From positions 3,101,501 through 3,165,500 of the forward strand of contig OU461276.1 of the NCBI GenBank assembly GCA_911810475.1: 64,000 nt of DNA, written 5' to 3'. Below, one piece after another: positions 35,867 through 44,765 of this stretch (the stretch's first letter is position 1; the number at the start of each line of letters is the position of its first letter). The DNA comes from Candidatus Celerinatantimonas neptuna (lineage in GTDB: Bacteria > Pseudomonadota > Gammaproteobacteria > Enterobacterales > Celerinatantimonadaceae). Position numbers and translations under genes: made by a program. The notes below the pieces were generated by a model that saw only the letters and a program-made list of their open reading frames with translations, was not told the origin of the DNA and did not search any database.

Positions 35867-35905
35867 GATTGTTAAATGCAGATACTTTCTTATCTGACGC
35901 GAAGA

Positions 35906-37879
35906 TTATTTCAGTTTCAGATAATTTAAAATGCCATCTGCGGCATGACGGCCATCGGACATAGCCGTGACGACTAAATCGGCACCGTGAACGGCATCTC
36001 CGCCAGCGAAGATTTTTGGGTGGCTGGTCTGGAAAGGCTGTTTCGTTTCAACATTGGCGATGATTTCACCCCATTTATTGAGCTTGACGCCTTGTTCGGT
36101 CAACCATGGCATGTCGTGAGATAAGAAGCCAAATGCAATGATAATGGCATCGGCAGGCATTACAAATTCTGAGTCGGGGATAGGTTTTGGCCTGCGCCGG
36201 CCGCTGCTATCCGGTTCTCCGAGTTTGGTCCGTTGCATGCGGATACCGCTCACAGTGCCTTTATCATCAAGTTCAATGCCCAGCGGTTGCACGTAAAATT
36301 CAAACTGAGCGCCTTCTTCTTTTGCGTTTTTAACTTCTTTTTTCGAGCCCGGCATATTGGTTTCATCGCGCCGGTAAGCACAGGTCACCTGTTTGGCATT
36401 CTGACGAAGGGCTGTGCGGACACAATCCATTGCGGTATCACCGCCACCGAGAACGACAACATGCTGACCTTCCAGATTAGTGTAAGGTTCATCAGGAAGC
36501 TCAGGCAGTCCCATGACATGTTTTGTATTGGCAATCAGATATGGCAGCGCGTCATATACCCCAGGTGCCTTATCATTAGGCAGGTTGACCTGCATAGATT
36601 TATAGGTGCCAACGCCTACAAATACGGCATCAAAATCGTCAAGAAGCTGAGGCAGGCTGATATCTCGTCCGATTTCACAGTTGAGCTTAAATTCGATTCC
36701 CATATGACTGAATATTTCTCGGCGACGGGCCAGCAATGTTTTGTCCAGTTTAAACGATGGGATACCAAAAGTGAGTAGTCCACCGATTTCAGGGTGGCGG
36801 TCAAATACGGTTGCGTGAACCCCATTTCGTGCCAGAATATCGGCACAGCCTAAACCGGCAGGACCAGCTCCGATAATAGCAACTTTGTGGCCGGTATCTT
36901 TGACATCTGAAAGGTCAGGGTGCCAGCCGCTGGCAAAGGCTTGCTCGGATATAAATCGTTCGATGTTTCCAACGGTAACCGAACCTACTGTCCCTTTGAG
37001 TGTACAGCGACTTTCGCACAGGCGATCTTGCGGGCAGATCCGACCGGTAATTTCTGGCATGCAGTTGGTTTGATGTGAGAGTTCGACGGCTTCCATAATC
37101 CGTCCTTCTTTCACTAACTCAATCCATTGCGGAATATGGTTATGAAGCGGGCAACTCCATTCGCAGATACTATGTTCCCCACATTTTAAACAACGCTCGC
37201 TTTGCTCATGAGCCTGTTTTGGCGAGAATGTCAGATAGAGCTCTTCAAATGTTGTTTTACGGGTTTCCAGTGGGATCTTCTCAGGATCATGGCGGGGTTT
37301 TGAGTGTTTTAATTGAGCCACTTTTTCGGAAAGAATTGCGCTGGGATAGCCATCATCATTGGAGCCGCTATGCCAGGGTTGCAAAGACTGGATTGCTCTG
37401 AGTCTACGGCGTTTCTGGACTAATTCATCGAGTGTCTGGTCACTGACAACTTGTAGCGCCTGGGTTGGACAGTTTGCAACGCAGGCTGGCCCTTCTTTGC
37501 GCGTGATACAAAGATCACATTTGATAGCTTGTGCTTTTTTAGACCCGTCAGCAAGTGTGATGGTGGAGACTTCAATAGCTCCAAAGGGACAGGCAACTTC
37601 ACAACTTTTACAACCGATACACCGACTTTGGTTAACCTGAATGCTGTTATTGACTCTGGATATGGCATTATTAGGGCAGCTCATTAGACATGGCGCATCA
37701 TCACATTGATGGCAAGTTACGGCATTTTGCCTGTTTTCATCCTGGATAACAAAAATACGGGGACGGAAGAGCTCTTTTGTGGGGACATGTTGTTCATCGT
37801 TATGGGCCATAACACATGCAATTTCACAAGCATGACATCCGATGCATAGTTTAGGATCGGCGACAATAAATTTATTCAT
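35906..37879 (-). CDS. aegA: AegA/YgfT-type iron-sulfur oxidoreductase
   Basis: A 657-residue soluble fusion: N-terminal 4Fe-4S ferredoxin-like domain with clusters CIGCHACEIAC, CHQCDDAPC...CP, CIGCKSCEVACP and CDLC (residues about 12-140), then a glutamate-synthase-small-subunit-like half with CLKCG and CEWSCPLHN, a FAD motif GAGPAGLGCADILA (about 336-349), the NAD(P) site VVVLGGGDTAMDC and the terminal IFAGGDAVHGADLVVTA. Length and order match E. coli AegA (659), linked to formate-dependent urate degradation. No formate dehydrogenase gene is adjacent. A terminator follows. Confidence 0.93.
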   Translation of the reverse strand: MNKFIVADPKLCIGCHACEIACVMAHNDEQHVPTKELFRPRIFVIQDENRQNAVTCHQCDDAPCLMSCPNNAISRVNNSIQVNQSRCIGCKSCEVACPFGAIEVSTITLADGSKKAQAIKCDLCITRKEGPACVANCPTQALQVVSDQTLDELVQKRRRLRAIQSLQPWHSGSNDDGYPSAILSEKVAQLKHSKPRHDPEKIPLETRKTTFEELYLTFSPKQAHEQSERCLKCGEHSICEWSCPLHNHIPQWIELVKEGRIMEAVELSHQTNCMPEITGRICPQDRLCESRCTLKGTVGSVTVGNIERFISEQAFASGWHPDLSDVKDTGHKVAIIGAGPAGLGCADILARNGVHATVFDRHPEIGGLLTFGIPSFKLDKTLLARRREIFSHMGIEFKLNCEIGRDISLPQLLDDFDAVFVGVGTYKSMQVNLPNDKAPGVYDALPYLIANTKHVMGLPELPDEPYTNLEGQHVVVLGGGDTAMDCVRTALRQNAKQVTCAYRRDETNMPGSKKEVKNAKEEGAQFEFYVQPLGIELDDKGTVSGIRMQRTKLGEPDSSGRRRPKPIPDSEFVMPADAIIIAFGFLSHDMPWLTEQGVKLNKWGEIIANVETKQPFQTSHPKIFAGGDAVHGADLVVTAMSDGRHAADGILNYLKLK

Positions 37880-38309
37880 AATATTTTATCAAAATTGTAA
37901 CATCTTTATGTATGAGTTTAGTCTGGTTTGTTGAAATTACTTGGCACTGAATTAAGTGATGTTCGCGTTCACTTTCATATGAATAGCAGGAACTGTTTTA
38001 GGTTGAAAACCAAACGGTTTAATCTATTCCTCTGAACCAGTCGAGTTGAGTTTTGTCGATCCATCTGGATACAAACGTGAATCGACATAGCCAATGTAAC
38101 CATCCAATTGAGTTACGGGCATTGATAAAGATTAAGAAAGTGTGATCTTTATATGTATTTAAAAGATCTGTTATTTAACCTGAAATTACAGGTCTTAAAG
38201 AAGGATAAAATGATTAAGAATCGGCAGGCGGAATAAAACGAAACAATTTACTATGGGATAATCAGGCCCGATTAATCCCATATCCAAAAATGGTTTCATA
38301 TCTCAGGGT
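37880..38309. other. Intergenic region upstream of aegA
   Basis: 430 bp between aegA and the convergently ordered M14-type gene on the same strand. Besides the hairpin at 38252-38282 nothing recognisable was seen; it must hold the aegA promoter on the minus strand. Confidence 0.5.
38252..38282 (-). terminator. Terminator of the binding-protein/M14 operon
   Basis: TATGGGAT and AATC pair with GATT and ATCCCATA around AGGCCC, with one unpaired A; the minus strand continues GTAAATTGTTTCGTTTTATT, which is T-rich. Confidence 0.6.
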
Positions 38310-39425
38310 TTAAGGGACGAGTAAATTTCCGCTACGGATTGCGTGTTTACCGGCAATACGGGCAACCAGTGTGCCTGCATTTGCAAATCGCTGCCAATGC
38401 CGCGCATAGTAGATACCGTCAATCCCTGCTGTTAATGGCGTTAATTCATCCGTTAGTGGATTGAGTACCCGGGCTAAAAGCTCGCCTTGTTTGATGTATT
38501 TTCCGGGGTGAGCGTGATGCAACAGTACACCCGATACAGGTGTGATGACATATTCGCAGGCATCCAGTGGGGTTGCCGGAGAAAGTAATTCAGGGAGTGG
38601 TTTGACATGTCCTTGAATGAGCCCTTTGTGAATCAGAAAATCGATGATAGCCTGAGCATCTTTTTCTGCCTGATGTGGATCGACATCGGTCACCCCCCGA
38701 AGTTCGACTGTAACCGGTTTTAACCCGAGTGGAATCGGGTAGTGCTTTGCAAAATGTTGTTGTAAATAATACCAGGGCTCATAGCAGGCTTCATCGAATG
38801 GTTCTCCCCCTGAAAGTTCGGCTAATAATTGAACTTTCGTTCCCAGATACCGGGCCAGGGGTTCTATATCACTCCAGGCTTTTGGTGTCGTGTATAAGTG
38901 GGGAACCGCTTCCCAGTCACAGTGTAAATCGAGCATCAAATCCGCATCATGGGCCAGAGATAAAAGGCAAATTCTTAACGATTCGAGTTCAGTTGAGGGC
39001 GTGATCTGTTCTAGTTTTTGTTGAATGGCTTTTCGAATTAACTGTTTATTCTGAGATGAGTCATGGGTTAGTTGATTTTCAAGTTGCCCTGCCAGTTGTG
39101 CTCCAAAGACAGGATAATTGCGATTGAAATCTTCGCCACTGAGCTGATCAAAACGGCCTATATGTGCGCCCTGGTAATGCTGACTTAATGCAATCGGGTT
39201 CGCTAGGGGGACGATTGTGATATAGGCGTTTAACTGTCCGGCAGATTCTAATTGACGCAGTTTTTGTTTCAGATGCCATCCGACGACCATTCCGGGTAAT
39301 TCATCACCGTGTAATGATCCCTGAATGTAGACCCGTGTATCGTCATGATCTCCAAAATGGAAGCTGGATAACTCACGTTGTGTCCCTAACGAGCCGGTTA
39401 ATAGTTTATGGCATCTTTGCTGCAT
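38310..39425 (-). CDS. Succinylglutamate desuccinylase/aspartoacylase-family (M14-type) hydrolase
   Basis: A 371-residue zinc carboxypeptidase-fold protein of the AstE/AspA group. Seen directly: GSLHGDELPG (zinc ligands His and Glu near residues 38-42), GEDFNRNYP, DLMLDLHCDWEA with the third zinc His, and PVTVELRG with the catalytic Glu; the C-terminus VITPVSGVLLHHAHPGKYIKQGELL is a biotinyl-like fold often found in this group. ATG 39425 is preferred over TTG 39428 because AAGGAC then sits at normal distance. It follows the amino-acid-binding protein gene by 55 bp, so it probably deacylates a compound that this protein brings in. Confidence 0.8.
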   Translation of the reverse strand: MQQRCHKLLTGSLGTQRELSSFHFGDHDDTRVYIQGSLHGDELPGMVVGWHLKQKLRQLESAGQLNAYITIVPLANPIALSQHYQGAHIGRFDQLSGEDFNRNYPVFGAQLAGQLENQLTHDSSQNKQLIRKAIQQKLEQITPSTELESLRICLLSLAHDADLMLDLHCDWEAVPHLYTTPKAWSDIEPLARYLGTKVQLLAELSGGEPFDEACYEPWYYLQQHFAKHYPIPLGLKPVTVELRGVTDVDPHQAEKDAQAIIDFLIHKGLIQGHVKPLPELLSPATPLDACEYVITPVSGVLLHHAHPGKYIKQGELLARVLNPLTDELTPLTAGIDGIYYARHWQRFANAGTLVARIAGKHAIRSGNLLVP

Positions 39426-39480
39426 CAATGGTTGTCCTTTTGGGGGTTAAGATGCTATCAGTCGATAGCATCTTAAGGCG

Positions 39481-40281
39481 TTAGCGAGGAAGTGCGATGT
39501 TAATATCGAAATATTTTTGTTCAATTTTTTTAAACTGACCGTCTTTCATCAATACGTCAACAGCATGATCTAAAGCTGTTTTGAGTCCTTTATCGCCTTT
39601 ACGGATCCCAATGGCTGTACCCGGGCCAACAATATCAGGATCGGTCACCGCTTTGCCCATTAATGTAAACCCTTTAGCCCGTGGTTGGTTTAAGAAGCCC
39701 ACTTCGGCCTGGACTGCGTCGGTAAACATAGCATCTAAACGACCGGATAGCAGATCAGATTCAACCTGTTCCTGATCTCCATAACTTACGACATCAACAC
39801 CGTGTCCCTGCCACTTAAGTTTGGCATAGTTTTCCTGAATGGTGCCCTGTTCAACACCAATCCGTTTACCACGCAGTGATTTAGCCGTAGGCTGCAGATG
39901 AGTACCTTTAGGCCCAACCAGCCGGATCGGTGTGTTGTAGATAGGTTTAGTGAAATCGATCTGTTTCAATCGGGCTTTGGTGATGCCCATATCGGAAAGA
40001 ATAGCATCGAATTTACGTGCCTTAAGCGCAGGGATCATGCTATCAAAGCTGCTTTCAACCCAGATACATTTGGCATGTAATTGGGCACATATGGCATTGC
40101 CAAGATCAATATCAAAACCAACTAGTGAGCCATCAGGCTGTTTTGATTCAAATGGTGGATAACTTGGGTCAACAGCAAACCGGATTTGAGTTATTTTTGC
40201 CTGGACTGAAAAAGCACTGGCAGCGAGTAAACCAGCAAGTAATGGCGTGAGAAAACGGCGAAATCGTGTTGTGTTTTGCAT
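39481..40281 (-). CDS. Periplasmic basic/polar amino-acid-binding protein (ABC type)
   Basis: A 266-residue solute-binding protein of family 3. Seen directly: a signal peptide MQNTTRFRRFLTPLLAGLLA with cleavage after SVQA, then IRFAVDPSYPPFESKQPDG, GFDIDLGNAICAQL, FDSMIPALKARKFDAILSDM and RKGDKGLK, as in the ArgT/HisJ group. ATG 40281 is preferred: it has AAGGA four bases upstream and gives a proper signal peptide; a longer frame to 40347 would bury it. No permease or ATPase genes adjoin, so it must share transporters encoded elsewhere. Ligand class (Arg/Lys/ornithine or an acylated relative) is inferred. Confidence 0.85.
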   Translation of the reverse strand: MQNTTRFRRFLTPLLAGLLAASAFSVQAKITQIRFAVDPSYPPFESKQPDGSLVGFDIDLGNAICAQLHAKCIWVESSFDSMIPALKARKFDAILSDMGITKARLKQIDFTKPIYNTPIRLVGPKGTHLQPTAKSLRGKRIGVEQGTIQENYAKLKWQGHGVDVVSYGDQEQVESDLLSGRLDAMFTDAVQAEVGFLNQPRAKGFTLMGKAVTDPDIVGPGTAIGIRKGDKGLKTALDHAVDVLMKDGQFKKIEQKYFDINIALPR

Positions 40282-40776
40282 AACATCCTTATATTTAATA
40301 TTTTTATGAAGAGTAATGTTTTCGCTAAAAATAGCGAAAGGGAGCACAATTTATCACTGATTGCCTGAAATGAAAAATGGTCTGATCTGAGTGTATTGCG
40401 TTCGTCTTTATTGCTGTAAAAAATCAATCAAAGTAGCAAATCGATTGGTTGGTAATGTAGTTGTCATGAAGAGATAGTATAAATTAGTCGTTCTTGATAA
40501 GGAATGACTCTCCTTAGCATGTTTTTAAGCAAGATTATCTTTGTTTGCCGGCAGTAGCCGGCTTTCTTTTTTTAGTTACCCGTCTTAGTTCCCAGAGATT
40601 AATGACTTCGCTCTGACAATTTTTTATTGCTGGTAATGGAGATTTCCATAATGTAAATCGATCGGATAAAAAATATACGGATCGATGAAGTGGCTCACAT
40701 ATCATTAAAGAGATAACTGAGAGACTGTCATGAACTGCTAGTCTGATAATAGAGTTGGTCGGTCTGTGGGGGCAAT
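40282..40776. other. Divergent region with an orphan plus-strand terminator
   Basis: 495 bp without a protein gene between the minus-strand binding-protein gene and the plus-strand EIIA gene. It carries a clear plus-strand terminator (40547-40574) with no coding sequence before it; the 100 bp upstream include TAGTATAAATT as a possible -10. A small RNA or leader transcript is possible. Confidence 0.5.
40547..40574 (+). terminator. Orphan rho-independent terminator
   Basis: GCCGGC-AGTA-GCCGGC followed by TTTCTTTTTTTT. No plus-strand gene precedes it. Confidence 0.85.
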
Positions 40777-41220
40777 ATGGATATTAAACAAAACTTAATT
40801 GATCTAAATGCTGTTCAAGTGAATGTCTCGGTCAATGATTGGCGTGATGCGATTCGTGTTGCTGCCGTACCATTAATTACACATCGTTATATCGAGCCAA
40901 GATATGTTGAAACAATTATTAAAAATACCGAGCAGGATGGCCCTTATTATGTGCTCGACGAAGCCCCTCTGGCAATGCCTCATGCGCATCCTGAAGATGG
41001 CGTTTTGAAAACAGGCTTTAGCCTTGTCACACTTGCCTCTCCCATTTCATTTGAAGGTAGTGTTCCTGTTGATATTGTGATGATGTTTGGGGCGATTAAT
41101 GGTGAAATGCATATATCTGAAGGGCTGCAGGCGATCTTGCTATTGATTGAACAGGGACAGAAACTGGCAGCTATTCGCAAGGCTGATTCGGTTGCTGCCG
41201 TGTTAAATGCGTTAGGATGA
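40777..41220 (+). CDS. PTS EIIA component, ascorbate/mannitol-fructose type
   Basis: A 147-residue PTS EIIA type-2 domain that passes phosphate from HPr to an EIIB. Seen directly: NWRDAI-like NDWRDAIRVAAVPL, YVETIIKNTEQDGPYYVLDEAPLAMPHAHPEDG with the phosphorylation site His69 (MPH), and the late SEGLQAILLLIEQ. It is nearest to UlaC-type proteins. No EIIB, EIIC or sugar enzyme genes are adjacent, so it may act with distant partners or in regulation. GGGGG lies six bases before ATG. Confidence 0.85.
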   Translation: MDIKQNLIDLNAVQVNVSVNDWRDAIRVAAVPLITHRYIEPRYVETIIKNTEQDGPYYVLDEAPLAMPHAHPEDGVLKTGFSLVTLASPISFEGSVPVDIVMMFGAINGEMHISEGLQAILLLIEQGQKLAAIRKADSVAAVLNALG

Positions 41221-41427
41221 TATCCTAACTATCCGATACAAGTCCGTTTGTTCGCATAGAGGTCGAGTTTTGAGCCTTGTTTGGTTCCGTTATTTGTATC
41301 TCAAGTCGAAAAGAATCTGAAAATTCCAATTCTATATGCAAACAGAATAATCCTACTATTTGATTTATAAACTATTTTTATTCAGCTTACTTAACAAAAT
41401 AATCACAAATAAGATATATTGCCATTT

Positions 41428-41446
41428 GACAATAATTATCATTTGT
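41428..41446. promoter_or_regulatory. Fur-like box upstream of FTR1 iron operon
   Basis: GACAATAATTATCATTTGT; its complement begins ACAAATGATAATTATTG, sharing the 12-base ACAAATGATAAT core with the site upstream of feoABC. It lies about 60 bp before the cupredoxin-like gene start. Confidence 0.65.
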
Positions 41447-41503
41447 GTTCTTATTCTTAAAGTTACTTTGTTGGTACATCTTTTATCTGTGGAACTTCGC
41501 GTA

Positions 41504-41842
41504 ATGAAATTTCTGCTTTTGTGGTTATTTGTATTTTTAGCGGTGAGTTTTTCAAGCTCGGCCGCATCACGGTTGACGATTGAACTCCAATTAACGCCTG
41601 AGGGGTTTAATCCTAGTACTATTTATGTACCATCAGACAGGCGCATTAAAATTAATATGATCAATAAAACAACGCGTGTTGCAGAATTAGAAAGCTATGA
41701 TATGAAATTTGAAAAAATTGCTATCCCAAGTGGAAGAATATCAGTATTTACTGGTCCATTAAAAGCAGGGAAATATAGTTTTTTTAATGATTATAGTTCA
41801 AAACACCTAACAGGAAATATAATTGTTCAGAATAAGAATTAG
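41504..41842 (+). CDS. Periplasmic cupredoxin-like protein of iron uptake (FtrB-like)
   Basis: A 112-residue secreted protein with a signal peptide (MKFLLLWLFVFLAVSFSSSA) and a cupredoxin_1 fold: FNPSTIYVPSDRRIKI, ELESYDMKFEKIAIPSGR (the ES-D-x3-EK motif) and GPLKAGKYSFFNDY. Classical type-1 copper ligands are not obvious. This domain accompanies FTR1 permeases in EfeO- and Ftr-type systems. The ATG at 41504 is preferred to an upstream frame that would begin in the Fur region. It is first in a four-gene operon and 11 bp before the FTR1 gene. Base composition is visibly A+T-rich. Confidence 0.8.
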   Translation: MKFLLLWLFVFLAVSFSSSAASRLTIELQLTPEGFNPSTIYVPSDRRIKINMINKTTRVAELESYDMKFEKIAIPSGRISVFTGPLKAGKYSFFNDYSSKHLTGNIIVQNKN

Positions 41843-41853
41843 GACTTATTATT

Positions 41854-42687
41854 ATGATCGCTGTATTGTTAATTGTATTTAGAGAAGTCCTTGAAGCAGG
41901 TCTTATCATCTCGATTGTAGCAGCAGCTTGTGCAGGGATAAAGATTAAAATACAAGTTATCTTTGGTATTATATTAGGACTATTAGGTGCTATTGCTTTA
42001 GCTAAATTTACAAGCATTATTGAATCTTCTTTATCTGGTTATGGTCAGGAAATTTTTACAGCATCTATATTATTAATCGCAGCGGCTATGTTGTCCTGGC
42101 AAAATATGTGGATGTCTATTAAGGGGCGTGAATTAGCCGCTAAAAATAAAAAACACATTCAATCTATATTTTTAAATGATAAAGGTACTTATGCAATTAG
42201 TATCGTCGTTGCTATTGCGGTATTGAGGGAAGGAGCAGAAGTCGTCTTATTTTTATATGGCATTGTTCTTTCTTCAGGATTGACAAAAAACGCATTATTT
42301 ATCGGTGGATTAATTGGTACTGGACTAGGTGTGTTTGTGACGTATGCGTTATACCGAGGAATTGTAATGATTCCACTTAAATTTATATTTTCGAGCAGTA
42401 ATTTTATATTAGCATTAATTGCCGCGGGACTATCGAGTCAGGCTATAGGAATTCTGGCTAATATTGGCTTTTTGCCACAGTTAGGATCGCAGCTCTGGAA
42501 TACATCCTTTTTATTATCTTCAAATAGTTGGGGTGGTGTATTAGCGCATTCTGTATTCGGCTATACCGCGAGACCAATGGGAATACAAGTTATTACTTGG
42601 TGTATTGTTTTATTTGTTATTTTTACGGTGTCACGTTATCTAACGTATTCACATCATCAAAAGGAAATTAAAGATGTCATTAACTAA
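41854..42687 (+). CDS. FTR1-family high-affinity iron permease
   Basis: A 277-residue inner-membrane permease with about seven membrane segments. Seen directly: the two REXXE motifs of the OFeT/FTR1 family, FREVLEAGLI (REVLE at residues 10-14) and LREGAEVVLF (about 125-129). These glutamates carry iron through the membrane. AGGA lies before the ATG. It overlaps the P19 gene by 14 bp. With P19 and the cupredoxin-like protein this corresponds to the FtrABC-type ferrous iron uptake of Brucella, Bordetella and Campylobacter; EfeB peroxidase is absent. Confidence 0.92.
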   Translation: MIAVLLIVFREVLEAGLIISIVAAACAGIKIKIQVIFGIILGLLGAIALAKFTSIIESSLSGYGQEIFTASILLIAAAMLSWQNMWMSIKGRELAAKNKKHIQSIFLNDKGTYAISIVVAIAVLREGAEVVLFLYGIVLSSGLTKNALFIGGLIGTGLGVFVTYALYRGIVMIPLKFIFSSSNFILALIAAGLSSQAIGILANIGFLPQLGSQLWNTSFLLSSNSWGGVLAHSVFGYTARPMGIQVITWCIVLFVIFTVSRYLTYSHHQKEIKDVIN

Positions 42688-43210
42688 AATGAAAAATAAA
42701 TTATTATTAGTAGGGGTTCTTTGTAGTTCAGTTATGATGGCCCAGTATGCATCTGCACGAGAGTATCCTGTTGGGGGACCGGTCCATAAAGATGGGATGG
42801 AAATCGCGTCATCATATCTTTTGAACATTAAAATGAAACCTGACCCTTCTTCGATGATTATGGGAAAAGATGTCATTCATTTGGAATCGGATGTTCACGC
42901 CACACAAGATAATAAATGGGGTTTTCCAAATGGTGCCTGGATCCCATATGTATCAGTTGATTATGTCGTGACAAAAGTCGGTGATAGCCATTTTTTACAG
43001 TTTGGACAAATGTTACCTATGACGGCTGCCGATGGACCTCATTATGCGCATTCAGTTAAAATGAAAGGGAAAGGGACTTACATTGTGCATCTTAAATATA
43101 CAGCGCCAGATGAAAAAGGGTTTCTCCATCATATTGACAAGGCAACCGGCGTACCGCCATGGTTTAAACCTTTTGTTGTAACATTTAAATTTAAATACCC
43201 TCAGTCTTAA
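42674..43210 (+). CDS. P19/Tp34-family periplasmic iron-binding protein
   Basis: A 178-residue periplasmic protein of the P19 (Tp34, FetP/FtrA) family. Seen directly: a signal peptide ending YASA, then REYPVGGPVHKDGMEIA, DVIHLESDVHATQDNKWGFP, GAWIPYVSVDY and AADGPHYAHSVKM; the Glu, Met and His residues of the family's copper/iron site are in these blocks. Length matches Campylobacter P19 (179). It handles iron before transfer to the FTR1 permease. It overlaps that gene by 14 bp and is followed by a small hairpin before the RnfD-like gene. Confidence 0.92.
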   Translation: MSLTKMKNKLLLVGVLCSSVMMAQYASAREYPVGGPVHKDGMEIASSYLLNIKMKPDPSSMIMGKDVIHLESDVHATQDNKWGFPNGAWIPYVSVDYVVTKVGDSHFLQFGQMLPMTAADGPHYAHSVKMKGKGTYIVHLKYTAPDEKGFLHHIDKATGVPPWFKPFVVTFKFKYPQS

Positions 43211-43226
43211 TGACTTTAGTGATAAT

Positions 43227-43246
43227 GGCGTAGTATGTGCTACGCC
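43227..43246 (+). other. Intercistronic hairpin in iron operon
   Basis: GGCGTAG / CTACGCC with a TATGTG loop, 17 bases after the P19 stop. No T-run follows, so partial termination or mRNA processing is more likely than full termination. Confidence 0.5.
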
Positions 43247-43255
43247 CCATATATT

Positions 43256-44236
43256 ATGAAAACAATTTATAAATTTTATATTGCCATTTCACCAGTTGTT
43301 ATTTTAGGTGTTATGAATCAGGTTTTATCTGTTCATTCGATAGATTATAAGCATTATTTTTTATTCCGGCTAATGCCTAATATAATTGCAATTATCTGTG
43401 CTGGTGTTTTATTTTATCTGATATATAATACTTTTTGGGATAAATCAAATACAAGATTTTATCTAAAGTCATCTCAGGATATTATCTACAGCGCTTTAAT
43501 ATTTTTATGTTTATTACCTTATCATACCCAACCCATAATTGTATTTGGTTGTTTTTTTCTTGGGAATATAATATCAACAGCTAAAATAAAGTATCATCAT
43601 TATCTTTTTTACTTGAATGGAGCCTTGGCATCACGTGTTATATTATTTCTTGTACATATACCATTAATTCATTATTCAATATATCAAAATGATTATAATG
43701 CAATTACATCTGCGACACCTTTGCTTCATCATGCAATAAATTATGATCTGGGAATATCCGATAAGTTGATGTCTATTGAACAGTTATTTATAGGAAATTG
43801 GCAAGGAAGTATTGGCGAAACATCTAAATTAGGATTAATAGCTTCCTTGATTTTGTTATACTTATTTAAACTTATCAGGTTTAGCTCTATTATTATGGGA
43901 ATTATTGGGAGCTTTTTAGCATATTGCTTATTCTACCAATCAATGGGGCTGGCTTTTTCTGATTTTATTCAGTTTATTATGATGGGTGGCTTGATATTTG
44001 GACTTGTCTTTATGACAACTGATCTTTGTACTGCTACATATACAAGAAAGCAGCATCGTTATTATGTATTATTAATAGGTTTTTTGTGTATAACCTATCG
44101 AGCATTTTTGCCTTTCCCTGAAGGAATGCTATTAGCTATTATTTCTTCTCAATTATTATTTATAGTCATTGTTATAATGTCTAACCATTTAGAATGGATT
44201 TCTAAATCATTACAAGTTAGCCGGTGGAATAAATAA
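43256..44236 (+). CDS. RnfD/NqrB-family membrane flavoprotein linked to iron uptake
   Basis: A 326-residue membrane protein with about ten hydrophobic segments and RnfD/NqrB signatures: ITSATPL (the SxATPL flavinylation site, Thr about residue 154), GSIGETSKLG (184-193) and GGLIFGLVFMTTDLCTA near 244-260. RnfD/NqrB carry covalent FMN attached by ApbE and move electrons across the membrane. Here it replaces the NosR-like FtrD protein usual in such operons and may reduce ferric iron outside the cytosol for the FTR1 permease; this is inferred. ATG 43256 is preferred since the earlier ATG at 43235 lies in a hairpin loop. Other Rnf/Nqr genes are absent. The gene is very A+T-rich. Confidence 0.75.
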   Translation: MKTIYKFYIAISPVVILGVMNQVLSVHSIDYKHYFLFRLMPNIIAIICAGVLFYLIYNTFWDKSNTRFYLKSSQDIIYSALIFLCLLPYHTQPIIVFGCFFLGNIISTAKIKYHHYLFYLNGALASRVILFLVHIPLIHYSIYQNDYNAITSATPLLHHAINYDLGISDKLMSIEQLFIGNWQGSIGETSKLGLIASLILLYLFKLIRFSSIIMGIIGSFLAYCLFYQSMGLAFSDFIQFIMMGGLIFGLVFMTTDLCTATYTRKQHRYYVLLIGFLCITYRAFLPFPEGMLLAIISSQLLFIVIVIMSNHLEWISKSLQVSRWNK

Positions 44237-44765
44237 TAAGATGGGTTCTAGAAATATTATATTCTAAATATATAACTGATCGTTTAATTTATATCAACCA
44301 GAAAATTAGTATATTGTTAACAGATCCTTTATTCCGAAGCTCATTCCAGATTTAAAATCAGGGCGGGATCGCACCCGGTAAACAAATATGAACTAATAGT
44401 CACCAGTCCATAAATTAATATGAATTTTAATCCTTTTAGAATACCTTTCTGTTGTCGAAGATATTCATATATCAACCAGGAGCATGATTTAATTGATGTA
44501 AATTCTCTTGTTATCAGCGCCATCACCGCAGGATGTGAAAGATGGTAATATATGGAGCATAAGCTCGATTGGTGGAGAAACTATCGACTATTTTCCATGG
44601 TATCTCTCGCTGACACACTATTGTCTGAATACCTCGCTCGGTTGTTGCAAAATCTCAAATAGATGTCTTTATCGTGGTTAATTTGCCTCACTTTCCTATT
44701 TTTTATACAACCATTTTTTTAATGGTCTATTTTTTAAAGGAGGGATATACATTGAGGATTTGGAT
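44237..44765. other. Intergenic region between iron operon and PDC-sensor gene
   Basis: About 530 bp with no convincing gene. A 61-codon minus-strand frame (44341-44526) was considered and not accepted. AAAGGAGG and then GAGGA precede the next gene. Confidence 0.45.

Noticed and set aside
43227-43246. Terminator separating P19 from the RnfD-like gene
   Set aside because: Stem of seven pairs without a T-run; the two genes are more likely one operon.
44341-44526. 61-codon minus-strand frame ending LFTGCDPALILNLE
   Set aside because: No Shine-Dalgarno, no recognisable family and isolated in an A+T-rich gap; could be chance.
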